The notes below the pieces were generated by a model. That model worked only from the letters and a program-made list of their open reading frames with translations. It was not told the origin of the DNA and did not search any database. A stretch of 64,000 nt of DNA from positions 124,001 to 188,000 of the forward strand of contig NZ_RQJO01000011.1 of NCBI RefSeq assembly GCF_003858635.1, written 5' to 3'. Positions within the stretch are counted from its first letter, which is position 1, and each line of letters opens with the position of its first letter. The translations under genes were made by a program, and so were the position numbers. Source of the DNA: Larkinella rosea. GTDB taxonomy: Bacteria; Bacteroidota; Bacteroidia; Cytophagales; Spirosomataceae. This document shows, one piece after another, positions 1 to 8,456 of the stretch.

Positions 1-777
1 ATCGATACGCTCGTTACGATCAATCAGGTACGCCTTCGGAATCAGGTCATTACAAAAACCGATCTGCTGCGCACCCAGATTCTGGCCGACCAATATCGGC
101 TCCGGAGTCAGACGACGCGTCAGGAATACCAGAATCAACTGCTGCTGTTGAAACGCCTGCTCGGCACCTCCGATAGTCTCGATGTGGCCGTCAATGATAC
201 GACGCTGGCCTGGACAACCGGCCCCGCCGACACGCTGATTACACGGGCGCACCTCAGACGCGCGGATGTCCGGCTGGCGGAACAGGCCATGGAAGTAGCC
301 GTCCAGAATACCCGTTTGCAGGAAGCCTTACGCGCTCCCCAGCCCGAAGTCGGCGCCATTTATAACCCGCAGAACAGCGTTCCCTACGTCGGATTTTACG
401 GAACCTTGCCGCTGCCGTTTTTCAACAAAAATCAGGGCGGAATCCAGAAGGCGAAAGTCCAGCAGGAACAGACCCGGCAGGTGGCCGATTACACCCGGTT
501 GCAGGTGCAGACCGAAGTACAAACCGCCTACCGCAGTTACCTGACCCAACGCGGAAATATTGACCGGTATGCCGGCATTTTGCAGCAATCGGAACAGATT
601 CTGACCAGTGTTCGCTACGCGTATCTGAAAGGGGGAACGACCATTGTCGATTACCTGGAAGCCCAGCGTTCCTGGCTCGATGTGCAGCAAACGTACCTCG
701 ATGCGCAGGAAGCCTACCGGCGCAGTCTGCTGCAACTGTGGTTTGTAACGGGTCAGATGCCAATCCTAAGCCGATGA
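1..777 (+). CDS. TolC-family outer-membrane efflux protein, C-terminal part
   Basis: The reading frame is open from the first base, so the gene begins upstream of the window and only about 258 C-terminal residues are present. The protein is rich in Gln, Arg and Leu coiled-coil helices (VNQVRL, QYRLRSQTTRQEYQN) and has the closing helix pattern of TolC/CusC-type channels (YLKGGTTIVDYLEAQRSWLDVQQTYLDAQ). Its role would be the outer-membrane exit duct of the efflux system encoded directly after it. The stop codon overlaps the adaptor start (ATGA), so the two are translationally coupled. The family call is firm; the substrate is inferred from the pump type. Confidence 0.88.
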   Translation: MDTLVTINQVRLRNQVITKTDLLRTQILADQYRLRSQTTRQEYQNQLLLLKRLLGTSDSLDVAVNDTTLAWTTGPADTLITRAHLRRADVRLAEQAMEVAVQNTRLQEALRAPQPEVGAIYNPQNSVPYVGFYGTLPLPFFNKNQGGIQKAKVQQEQTRQVADYTRLQVQTEVQTAYRSYLTQRGNIDRYAGILQQSEQILTSVRYAYLKGGTTIVDYLEAQRSWLDVQQTYLDAQEAYRRSLLQLWFVTGQMPILSR

Positions 778-1796
778 AAATGAGAAAGATAACTTTAGGG
801 CTGCTGTTGATGATCTGCGGTACGGCCTGTCAGAAAGAAAAACCGGTGGCTGTCACCATTCAGAAACCGAACTCCCGGCCCGTTGTGCAGGACAGCGGCC
901 GGTTGATCGAAGTGGGCCCCGACTCGTCGACCATCCGGTTTTTTCAAACCGAAACGGTACAAAACCGCAGTTTAACGGCTGATTATCAGGCACCGGCCCA
1001 CGTCGTGGCCACGGTGATCGGTTCGGGGGAAAGTGACGGAAAGCCGATGGTGTTGTTCGACAATCCGGCGCTGACCGACAATTATTCGCAGTTGCAGCAA
1101 CACCTGACGAACATCCGCCAGCTTCAGGACGTCAACATCAAGCAGAAATTAATTGAACTGGGGCGGGCCAAAGACCTCGCCGAACACGGAGCCGCCACGG
1201 GTCGCGAAGTGCTGGAAGCGCAGTCGGCACTGGCGATGGAACGAACCAATCTGGCGAATGAACGTGCGCTGTTGGCGCAACACGAAACCACCCTCAAACT
1301 GGCCGGATTTGACCCGATTGGCCTTCAACACGCCCGACCCGGGCAAGCCTGGCTGATTTGCGACGTGCCTGAAAGTCAGGTGAATAAGTTGCAAGTGGGC
1401 AACAACGCCACAATCCGGTTTACGGCTTATCCCGACGAAACCGTCAGCGGCCGCATCGAGTCGTTTGGCGACGTGGTCGACAATGTGACCCGGACCATCA
1501 AACTCCGCATCCGACTGGATAATCCGGCTGGCAAATTCCGGGCGGGCATGTTTGCCACGGTATCGTTCGGGATTTCCGAAGGCCAGTTTATGTCGCTGCC
1601 GCAAACCGCCCTGGTGACCGTTCAGGGAAAAGATTACGTGTTCATCAAGTCGGCGCCCCGCCGGTTCGAGCGCCGGGAGGTGACGCTGGGCCAGCAGATT
1701 GGCGACCGGATTGTTGTTTTTCACGGACTAAAAGAAACCGAAGCCGTAGTGATCAAAGGAACCATGCAGCTCAAAGGGCTGAGTTTTGGGTATTAA
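774..1796 (+). CDS. RND efflux periplasmic adaptor (membrane fusion) lipoprotein
   Basis: 340 residues. The ATG at 774 is preferred over the in-frame start at 738 because it opens directly onto a lipoprotein signal (MKMRKITLGLLLMICGTACQ; lipid-accepting Cys at residue 19). A helical hairpin follows (LTNIRQLQDVN to LANERALLAQHETTLKLAG), then the HlyD-type barrel region with PGQAWLICDVPESQVNKL and the typical TRTIKLRIRLDNPAGKFRAG segment. It would link the inner-membrane pump to the TolC-like channel. It sits between the two, overlapping the first by four bases and ending three bases before the pump, which is a classic CzcB/CusB position. Confidence 0.9.
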   Translation: MKMRKITLGLLLMICGTACQKEKPVAVTIQKPNSRPVVQDSGRLIEVGPDSSTIRFFQTETVQNRSLTADYQAPAHVVATVIGSGESDGKPMVLFDNPALTDNYSQLQQHLTNIRQLQDVNIKQKLIELGRAKDLAEHGAATGREVLEAQSALAMERTNLANERALLAQHETTLKLAGFDPIGLQHARPGQAWLICDVPESQVNKLQVGNNATIRFTAYPDETVSGRIESFGDVVDNVTRTIKLRIRLDNPAGKFRAGMFATVSFGISEGQFMSLPQTALVTVQGKDYVFIKSAPRRFERREVTLGQQIGDRIVVFHGLKETEAVVIKGTMQLKGLSFGY

Positions 1797-1799
1797 CGT

Positions 1800-4700
1800 A
1801 TGATACAGAACGCACTAAAGGTCGCCCTCGCAAACCGCACCGCTTTCGTCATTGCGGCTCTGCTGTTGATGGCGGCCGGGCTGGTTTGTTTCCGGTTTCT
1901 GAAAATCGAAGCCTACCCGGACATTGCCGATACGAACGTCATTGTGATTGCGCAGTACGCAGGTCGGGCGGCTGAGGAAGTGGAGCAGCAGGTGACGATT
2001 CCGCTCGAACGGGCCTTGAACAACACGCCCCGCGTCATTGCGCGCCGGTCGCGCACCATCTTCGGGCTGGCGGTGGTGCAACTCAATTTTGAAGACGGAA
2101 CAAATGATTATTTTGCCCGCCAACAAGTCATCGAACGGCTGGCGGCTGCGGAATTACCAGACGGTGTGACGCCGGAATTAGGGCCGTTGACCACGGCAGT
2201 TGGCGAGATTTACCGCTACGTCGTTGAGGCTCCGCCGACCTTTTCGCCGATGCAATTACGTGATTTGCAGGACTGGGTCATTCGCCCGGCATTGACGCAG
2301 GTTTCGGGTATTGCCGATGTCGTTACCTTCGGTGGCCCCGTCAAACAGTTTCACGTGCTGACCTCGCCGGATCGGTTGCGGAAATACAACCTGACGATGG
2401 AAACGATCATCGAAGCCGTGCAGGCCAATAACCTGAATACCGGCGGCAGCATCGTAGAGCGTGGTGGTCAGGGGTTTGCGGTTCGCGGGTTGGGGGCCAT
2501 TCAGCGTGCCAACGACATCGATAACATTGTGCTGACGACCATCAACGGCGTTCCGGTTTACATCCGGGATGTCGCCAGTGTCGAAGTGGCACCACCCCAG
2601 CCGCAGGGTATCTTGGGCTACACGATTCCGGTCAAAGGTGTCGATGTCAATTCCGGGGTGGAAGGGATCGTGTCGTTGCGCCGGGGCGAAAATCCGACGG
2701 AAGTGCTGAAAGCCCTCAAGGAGCGGATTGTTGATTTACAGGACAACGAATTACCCAAAGGCGTTAAACTGCAGATCATTTACGACCGCTCGACGCTGGT
2801 CGATTACACGCTCGAAACTGTATCGCACACGTTGCTGGAAGGTATTTCTATCGTCGTTATTATTCTGGTTCTGTTTCTGGGCGACATTCGCTCGGCGCTG
2901 GTGGTCGCCATCACGATTCCGTTCTCGCTGCTTTTTGCCTTTATCCTGATGAAACTGACCGGCATTCCGGCCAATCTGCTGTCGTTGGGTGCCATTGATT
3001 TCGGGATTATTGTCGACGGAGCCTGCGTGATGGCGGCTCACCTGATTCACTCGTATCGATACGCGGCCAATCGGGCGACGGAACCGGGAGAACCCCGGAA
3101 AAATATTGTTACTCTGACGATCGAATCGGCGGGCGAAGTGGGGCGGGAGATCTTTTTTGCCGTAACCATCATCATTCTGGCGTATTTGCCCATTCTGACC
3201 ATGCAGCGGGTGGAAGGAAAACTCTTTTCGCCGATGGCGCTGACGCTGGCTTTTGCCGTCATTGGCTCGATGTTATTTGCCTTGACGCTGATTCCGGTTT
3301 TGATGACGTTCGTTTACCGGAAACAGGTTGAAACCGTTCAACCTGCGAAACAGAAACGGAAAACGATCTTTGACCGGATTCAGGGAAGTTACGTGCGGAT
3401 TATCCTGCGAACCCTGCAGAAGCCCCGGGCGGTTTTTTTCAGTGGATTGGTCCTGGTTCTCGTTGTTATTGGGTTGGGCGTTCGCATCGGCACGGAGTTT
3501 TTGCCGACGCTGGATGAAGGTTCGATCTTCATGCGCTCGTTCCTGCCCGCCGGTACGAACATTACGGAAAATCAGAAAATTGCGCCGGTGATCCGGCAGG
3601 TGGCCGCCCGGCATTCCCAGATCGAAAGCATCGTGACGCAATCGGGACGAAACGACGACGGTACCGACCCGTTTCCGGCCAACCGCACCGAAATTCTGAT
3701 GATTTTGAAACCGTACGACGGCTGGGTACACGACACGACGAAGCAGCAATTACTGACGACGATCAAAAGCCAACTGGAAGAACAACTGCCCGGTGCCAAC
3801 CTGTCGTTCGGCCAGCCGATCATCGACCAGGTGACGGAAATTGTGACGGGTTCGGCTTCCGATCTGGCGATCAACCTGACCGGTTATGACCTGACGCTCC
3901 TGCGTTCCAAAGCCGACCAGGTGCTTAAAATCGTGCGCGGCATCGAGGGCAGTTCCGAATCCGGGATTGAGCAGGAGGGACCCCAGGCGCAGATGAGCAT
4001 CAACATCAATCGCCAGCAGGTCGCGCGCTATGGCATCAACGTGGCCGCGATCCAAACCATGATCGAAGCTGCCATCGGCGGAAAAGTGATCAGTACGCTT
4101 TACGACGGCCCCCGGCGCTACGACATCGTGGTGCGGTATCTACCCGAAAACCGCAACAACATTGACGTGATTCGTAGCCTGCAGGTTCCGTCGCCCGGTG
4201 GTTCACTGATTCCCATGAGCCAATTAGCCGATGTGCAACTGATTGATGGACAAACGAATATTTATCGATTGGATGGAAAACGGCTCGTCACGGTTCGGAC
4301 CAATATTCGCGGACGCGATCAGGGTAGTTTTGTGGCCGAAGCCAGGCGGAAAGTCCGGCAATTGGTGACCTTGCCGCACGGTTATGCGGTGGCCTACGGC
4401 GGCCAGTTCGAGAATCTGGAGCGGGCGGGCAAGCAACTCATGGTGGCCATTCCGCTGACGGTCGTGATTGTGCTGGCGGTTTTGTTCCTGCTTTTCCAGT
4501 CGGTTCGTTACGCTCTGATGACGGTCGTTTGCGTGTTGTTCGGGCTGGCGGGCGGCATTGCGGCTTTGTTGGTACGCGGTTATAACTTCAATGTATCGGC
4601 AGGCGTTGGTTTTGTGTCCCTCTTTGGGTTGTCGGTGATGGCCGGGGTGCTGTTGATTGCCGCCATCAACCGGGAGCGCGAAACCGGCGGAATGCCGCTC

Positions 4701-4973
4701 AAAATGGTGGTGGCGCACGCGTCGGGTGAACAACTTCGGGCCATCATGATGATGCTGATCGTCGCCATCATCGGTTTGATTCCGGCGGCTACCTCGTCGG
4801 GCATTGGCTCGGATGTACAGCGTCCACTGGCGACGGTGATCATCGGCGGATTGACCTCAACGCTCCTGTTTACCCCTTTTCTATTACCGCCTTTGTATTA
4901 CTGGGTGGAACGAAACCGCAGGAAAAAACCGGTTCCCAAGCCCGAAGAAGTTGTTGTATCTTCCCGAACCTGA
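1800..4973 (+). CDS. CzcA/CusA-family heavy-metal efflux RND pump
   Basis: 1057 residues, the usual size for an RND proton-driven pump: two halves, each with a large periplasmic loop and a membrane bundle. The first transmembrane helix is at residues 13-33. The TM4 signature AIDFGIIVDGACVM contains the two Asp residues (D400 and D406) of heavy-metal RND pumps; CzcA has D402 and D408. The third acidic residue of CzcA (E415) is Ala413 here. The C-terminal tail is basic (RRKKPVPKPEEVVVSSRT). It would export divalent or monovalent metal ions with the two upstream components. The metal cannot be read from sequence. A degenerate copy of the 3' tail lies downstream at 5268-5336. Confidence 0.92.
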   Translation: MIQNALKVALANRTAFVIAALLLMAAGLVCFRFLKIEAYPDIADTNVIVIAQYAGRAAEEVEQQVTIPLERALNNTPRVIARRSRTIFGLAVVQLNFEDGTNDYFARQQVIERLAAAELPDGVTPELGPLTTAVGEIYRYVVEAPPTFSPMQLRDLQDWVIRPALTQVSGIADVVTFGGPVKQFHVLTSPDRLRKYNLTMETIIEAVQANNLNTGGSIVERGGQGFAVRGLGAIQRANDIDNIVLTTINGVPVYIRDVASVEVAPPQPQGILGYTIPVKGVDVNSGVEGIVSLRRGENPTEVLKALKERIVDLQDNELPKGVKLQIIYDRSTLVDYTLETVSHTLLEGISIVVIILVLFLGDIRSALVVAITIPFSLLFAFILMKLTGIPANLLSLGAIDFGIIVDGACVMAAHLIHSYRYAANRATEPGEPRKNIVTLTIESAGEVGREIFFAVTIIILAYLPILTMQRVEGKLFSPMALTLAFAVIGSMLFALTLIPVLMTFVYRKQVETVQPAKQKRKTIFDRIQGSYVRIILRTLQKPRAVFFSGLVLVLVVIGLGVRIGTEFLPTLDEGSIFMRSFLPAGTNITENQKIAPVIRQVAARHSQIESIVTQSGRNDDGTDPFPANRTEILMILKPYDGWVHDTTKQQLLTTIKSQLEEQLPGANLSFGQPIIDQVTEIVTGSASDLAINLTGYDLTLLRSKADQVLKIVRGIEGSSESGIEQEGPQAQMSININRQQVARYGINVAAIQTMIEAAIGGKVISTLYDGPRRYDIVVRYLPENRNNIDVIRSLQVPSPGGSLIPMSQLADVQLIDGQTNIYRLDGKRLVTVRTNIRGRDQGSFVAEARRKVRQLVTLPHGYAVAYGGQFENLERAGKQLMVAIPLTVVIVLAVLFLLFQSVRYALMTVVCVLFGLAGGIAALLVRGYNFNVSAGVGFVSLFGLSVMAGVLLIAAINRERETGGMPLKMVVAHASGEQLRAIMMMLIVAIIGLIPAATSSGIGSDVQRPLATVIIGGLTSTLLFTPFLLPPLYYWVERNRRKKPVPKPEEVVVSSRT

Positions 4974-5017
4974 GAAACCGGTTTAGAAACCGTCTGTTTT
5001 TCCGTCCACCGTGCCAA

Positions 5018-5250
5018 TGTCTTCACCTAAAGTAGATGCACCTCTTTTCTAGTCGCGTAGCGACCGAATGTTTGTAGAAAATGAACCCAGTTTCACTGCC
5101 TTTGGTCGCGTAGCGATCAAACGACGTACGTTTTGTCAGATCGCTACGCGACCAAAGGGAATGTGCTTGGGAAATTACGCTACAAACATTGAGTCGCTAC
5201 GCGACTGGAAATTTCACTTAAAAGATGTGTGTATACTTTAGGTGAAGACA
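5018..5250. repeat. Hairpin element 1 with 17-bp terminal inverted repeats
   Basis: A 233-base nested inverted repeat between the pump gene and the SDR gene. The ends are perfect 17-base inverted repeats (5018-5034 TGTCTTCACCTAAAGTA and 5234-5250). Inside are two further inverted pairs, each carrying GTCGCGTAGCGAC or a close variant; that unit is itself a 5-bp stem with a 3-base loop. An inner CTACAAA / TTTGTAG pair flanks them. No coding potential is seen. The layout resembles a non-autonomous mobile element or a REP-type palindrome cluster. Element 2 at 32812-33018 shares the CTACAAA and CGCTACGCG motifs. No clear target-site duplication was found. Confidence 0.75.
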
Positions 5251-5267
5251 CAGACCACGGGTTTGGG

Positions 5268-5336
5268 ATCGAACGAAATCGAAAGAAAAAACCGGTTTTT
5301 GAATCCAAAAAAGTGGTTGTATCTTCCCGAACCTAA
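5268..5336 (+). pseudogene. Orphan second copy of the RND pump 3' tail
   Basis: Read in frame from 5268 this encodes I-ERNRKKKPVFES-KKVVVSSRT-stop, matching the end of the upstream pump (V-ERNRRKKPVPKPEE-VVVSSRT-stop). Nucleotide identity over about 64 bases is roughly 80 percent by hand alignment and ends shortly after the stop codon. There is no start or upstream body, so it is a remnant. It lies just beyond hairpin element 1, which separates it from the intact pump gene. It may be the last trace of a second pump gene or the product of a local duplication. Confidence 0.75.
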
Positions 5337-5381
5337 CGAAACCGGCTTTTATACATCACTCGCTTTCAGATGTAAATTCAA

Positions 5382-6245
5382 TCAGAGGCTGGGTACTCCA
5401 GCTTCAAAACCGGTTGAAACCGTCAGGTCCTTCCAGGTTTCCAGATCACTTTTTACGGCATCCATCTTCGCGTAGGCCAGATCGTAAGCATCCTGACCCA
5501 GAAATAAGTGCAGGGGCGGATTGGCTTCCGAAGCGATTTGAATCAGTGCAGCCACGGCTTTTTCGGGATCGCCCGGCTGATTGCCGTTGATCTGCTGCTG
5601 GTGCACCTGTTGCGACTCGCGCACTTCCCGGTACGCATCGATCTGATTTTTAGGAACGGCCAGCGAGTTAGACGTCAGAAAGTCAGTCCGGAAATAACCG
5701 GGCTCGACCACCGTCACGTTGATTCCCAGCGGTTTAACTTCTGTAGCCAGCGACTCCGAAAATCCTTCGACGGCAAACTTCGTGGCGCAGTAAATCCCGA
5801 AACCGGGGAAGGCACCGGTAAAACCGCCAATGGACGAAATATTGAAAATGTGCCCGGATTGCTGCGCCCTCAAATGCGGTAACGCTTGCCGGATGACATT
5901 CAGCGAACCAAAAACGTTGACGTCAAAATTTTCGCGGGCTTCTGCGTCGGTCAGTTCTTCGACGCTGCCCAGTAACCCGTAACCGGCGTTATTGACCACC
6001 ACGTCGATCTTTCCGAAATGCGCGACGGTTTTTGCAATGGCTTCGGCCACGCTCGACTCGGTTTTCAGATCGACCGCCAGCGGCAGAAAGCGATCATCGG
6101 ATGGGTCCACCACCCGGCGCAGGTCTTCGAGATTCCGGGAAGTAGCGGCAACGTTAAAACCGCCGTTCAACAACTGTTTTACCAATGAAAGTCCCAGCCC
6201 TTTCGAGGCTCCGGTGACAAACCATACTTGCTGTGTGCTCATCAT
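5382..6245 (-). CDS. SDR-family NAD(P)-dependent oxidoreductase
   Basis: 287 residues from the ATG at 6245; a longer frame would need a TTG and adds an unlikely MSHHKTHK leader. The N-terminal Rossmann motif is VTGASKGLGLSLV, followed by NNAGYG. The catalytic Ser is in NISSIGG, and the YxxxK pair is YCATK. This is a classical short-chain dehydrogenase; the substrate is unknown. It lies 81 bases downstream of an AraC-type regulator on the same strand, a pairing common in Bacteroidota, where the regulator may control the reductase. It converges with the metal pump operon. Confidence 0.9.
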   Translation of the reverse strand: MMSTQQVWFVTGASKGLGLSLVKQLLNGGFNVAATSRNLEDLRRVVDPSDDRFLPLAVDLKTESSVAEAIAKTVAHFGKIDVVVNNAGYGLLGSVEELTDAEARENFDVNVFGSLNVIRQALPHLRAQQSGHIFNISSIGGFTGAFPGFGIYCATKFAVEGFSESLATEVKPLGINVTVVEPGYFRTDFLTSNSLAVPKNQIDAYREVRESQQVHQQQINGNQPGDPEKAVAALIQIASEANPPLHLFLGQDAYDLAYAKMDAVKSDLETWKDLTVSTGFEAGVPSL

Positions 6246-6266
6246 TTTGTGTGTTTTATGATGGGA

Positions 6267-6274
6267 CAAAAGTA
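6267..6274 (-). promoter_or_regulatory. Possible -7 box for the SDR gene
   Basis: The minus strand reads TACTTTTG, which fits the Bacteroidota -7 consensus TAnnTTTG, 21 bases before the ATG at 6245. No convincing -33 TTG is seen at the usual distance, so this is weak. Confidence 0.35.
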
Positions 6275-6326
6275 GGGGCGTCGGCTTGGTGAAGCCTTGC
6301 GGTTTTCAAACCGATACTTGCAAAAT

Positions 6327-7229
6327 TCAAACAGTCCGAAAAGCGGAAGGCGTCAGGTGGGTCTGTTTCTTGAAAAAGTTGTTGAAATGGGCCGGTTCTT
6401 CGAAACCGAGCGTGTAGCTGATTTCAGAAATGTTCCAGTCCGTGTGTTTCAGCAGGGCCTTGGCTTCGCTGGCGAGTCGTTCGGCAATGTGGTCGGTGGT
6501 GGTTTTCCCGGTCGTCTCCCGAATGGAACGATTTAGGTGGTTGACGTGCACGGAAAGTTGCTCCGCAAAATCCTTCGCCGAGCGTAATTTAAACCGCTGC
6601 GAGGGCGACTCGATGGGAAACTGTCGTTCGAGCAATTCGCTGAAAACCGCCGTGAGCCGCGATTTGGCGTCGGTATGCTGGTACAGCGTTTCCGTCGGTT
6701 GCATTTTAAGGGCGTAATGAATCAGCTCCATCACGTAATTCCGCAGCAGATCGTATTTATAGGGATAATCCGAACCGATTTCGTCCAGCATTTTCCGGAA
6801 CAGCTGGCTAACCTGCTCATCCTGCGTTGTATTCAGAACGTAAGCCGGTTTGCCACCGATGGCGAACATGGGCAACTCGCTCAGGCTACCCCGGATTTTT
6901 TCGGTAAAGAAAGCTTCCTTGAAAATGCAGAAAAAACCGCTGGTATCGTCGGATAACGCTTCCCAGTTGTAGGGCACCTGCGGATTGAAGAACATCAGGG
7001 TTGGGCCGTTGACGGCCAGGCTTTTATCGGCGTAATGGTAGACATTGCGCCCCCGAATCAGCGTAACTTTGTAAAAATCCCGGCGACTGTAGTTGATGGG
7101 TTCTTTGCCCTGACCAATGCAATCTTCCAGTCGAAACACGTTGAAATGCCCCCGGTCCTGTTGCAGGTTTTCGGGCAGCCAGTTGAATTTGATCTGGTAG
7201 AAGTCTTCGAGCGTTTCGGTCTTTTGCAT
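6327..7229 (-). CDS. AraC-family transcriptional regulator
   Basis: 300 residues from the ATG at 7229 (a GTG directly before it is also possible). The N-terminal half (roughly 1-180) is a cupin-like sensing domain with the typical LFFNPQVPYNWE stretch. The C-terminal 100 residues hold two helix-turn-helix units (AKDFAEQLSVHVNHLNRSIR and NISEISYTLGFEEPAHFNNF) ending in the signature FKKQTHLTPSAFR. It lies upstream of, and on the same strand as, the SDR gene and probably regulates it. The effector is unknown. Confidence 0.9.
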   Translation of the reverse strand: MQKTETLEDFYQIKFNWLPENLQQDRGHFNVFRLEDCIGQGKEPINYSRRDFYKVTLIRGRNVYHYADKSLAVNGPTLMFFNPQVPYNWEALSDDTSGFFCIFKEAFFTEKIRGSLSELPMFAIGGKPAYVLNTTQDEQVSQLFRKMLDEIGSDYPYKYDLLRNYVMELIHYALKMQPTETLYQHTDAKSRLTAVFSELLERQFPIESPSQRFKLRSAKDFAEQLSVHVNHLNRSIRETTGKTTTDHIAERLASEAKALLKHTDWNISEISYTLGFEEPAHFNNFFKKQTHLTPSAFRTV

Positions 7230-7391
7230 CACGCGAAGTTACAAAATTCAAACCGGTTTTTTAGTATCGGCGCGCAAATTGGCCGGATGGAATGCATACT
7301 AGGTGGTAGAGATACCGTCGGCGGTTTTTAGGCGGTGAAGTTGCCGACCACGGATGAAGCGAGTGGCCAATTCGCTCAACGATACGCGTTC

Positions 7392-7439
7392 TTTACCGCT
7401 CAATTCAAGGCCGACGGTTGCCTTGAATTGAGCGGTAAA
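7392..7439. repeat. Perfect 20-bp hairpin
   Basis: The arms at 7392-7411 (TTTACCGCTCAATTCAAGGC) and 7420-7439 are exact inverted copies separated by eight bases. No T-tract follows on either strand, so it is not a textbook terminator. It lies in the 408-base gap between the AraC gene and the AT-rich lipoprotein gene; no gene is visible in that gap. Confidence 0.7.
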
Positions 7440-7559
7440 CTTCCGTTTCAGATTAATCCAAAATTGAGAGTTCTGACCGCTGAACCATTATTCCAGGAAG
7501 CAAATAGTCTCCCAACGTGGTTATCAGCATAATCACCCGCACCTGGATTGCACAAAGAA

Positions 7560-7581
7560 TGGCCGGTGAGGACACCGGCCA
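7560..7581. terminator. Short GC-rich hairpin downstream of the lipoprotein gene
   Basis: A 9-bp perfect stem TGGCCGGTG / CACCGGCCA with the tetraloop AGGA, 57 bases past the stop of the minus-strand lipoprotein gene. It could end that transcript, but there is no clear T-run after it on the minus strand. Confidence 0.4.
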
Positions 7582-7637
7582 CGGGAGGGGAAGAGGAACG
7601 TGGACTGCACCCTCGCATTCTACGTGTAAAAGAATCA

Positions 7638-8456
7638 CTATTGGCAAGTAATTGTATAATCAATAATGGTGTAGTACGTATCAGATTTAGTCGTGTAATC
7701 AATATTATAATCCTTATCAAAACCATATTTGTTATTCACACCAATAAGGGATTTAACCTGTCCATTTAAATCATACACGTATTTAAACTCGGTTAGAATA
7801 TAATAACCTGAGCCGTTGGAATCTATGATTTTGTATTTTTGTCGGACAAGCATATTTCGGCTAACTTTTCCAAAATGGGGCTCAGGGTTAGGTATTTTAT
7901 TAGGTTGAGTCAAGTCGTATTCATACTCCGTTGTTGCCTCCGATCTGGTCTCGTTTCTCACAGTCTTTGATACATTACCGTTCGTAATTGTGCTTTCCAG
8001 TTTCCAGGTTCCTTCATTGTAAAATACTCGAAAACCTTCTGAGTCAAAACGATTTGCGGCATTTGAAAATAAACCTTGCGAGTCCAAAATAAACGTGCCC
8101 GTCGTTGAAGTTGAATAAGGTAAACTAGGATCTGGGACAGCAACCCATTTGATATCATTATTTGGAAGATACTCGTAATAGTATATGTATCGATTCTGGT
8201 GCTTTTCAATAACTCGCCCCTGTGGATCGTATTTGTAAGCAATTGAAGAATTAGGTGTAGTGCTTATTGGAATTTTTTGCCCTTCTATTTCAATCATCTC
8301 TTCGGGGTTGGATCCATCCGTTACCTGAAATTTTTCAACAACTTTATCGAGATGACAATTTGGGTTTGCAGGTCTCAAGTGGTCTTCTATGGCACAGGAA
8401 CCAAACAAAAAAACAAAACTTACAATCAGCAGGTGGGATTGGATAAATAGTTTCAT
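7638..8456 (-). CDS. Hypothetical lipoprotein with YD-like repeats
   Basis: 272 residues from the ATG at 8456. The start gives a clean lipoprotein signal with FLFGSC, Cys at residue 21. The body has scattered Tyr-Asp segments resembling single RHS/YD units (YKYDPQGRVIEKHQNR, YEYDLTQ, FKYVYDLNGQVKSL), as in many small Bacteroidota surface lipoproteins. No catalytic motif is recognised. Its DNA is visibly more AT-rich than the neighbours, and the AT-rich stretch continues to about 9380, which suggests recent acquisition. The function is unknown. Confidence 0.75.
   Translation of the reverse strand: MKLFIQSHLLIVSFVFLFGSCAIEDHLRPANPNCHLDKVVEKFQVTDGSNPEEMIEIEGQKIPISTTPNSSIAYKYDPQGRVIEKHQNRYIYYYEYLPNNDIKWVAVPDPSLPYSTSTTGTFILDSQGLFSNAANRFDSEGFRVFYNEGTWKLESTITNGNVSKTVRNETRSEATTEYEYDLTQPNKIPNPEPHFGKVSRNMLVRQKYKIIDSNGSGYYILTEFKYVYDLNGQVKSLIGVNNKYGFDKDYNIDYTTKSDTYYTIIDYTITCQ

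Noticed and set aside
5242-5475. Open frame of 77 codons after hairpin element 1
   Set aside because: It reads the duplicated pump tail in the wrong frame and then runs antisense into the SDR gene, so it is not a gene.
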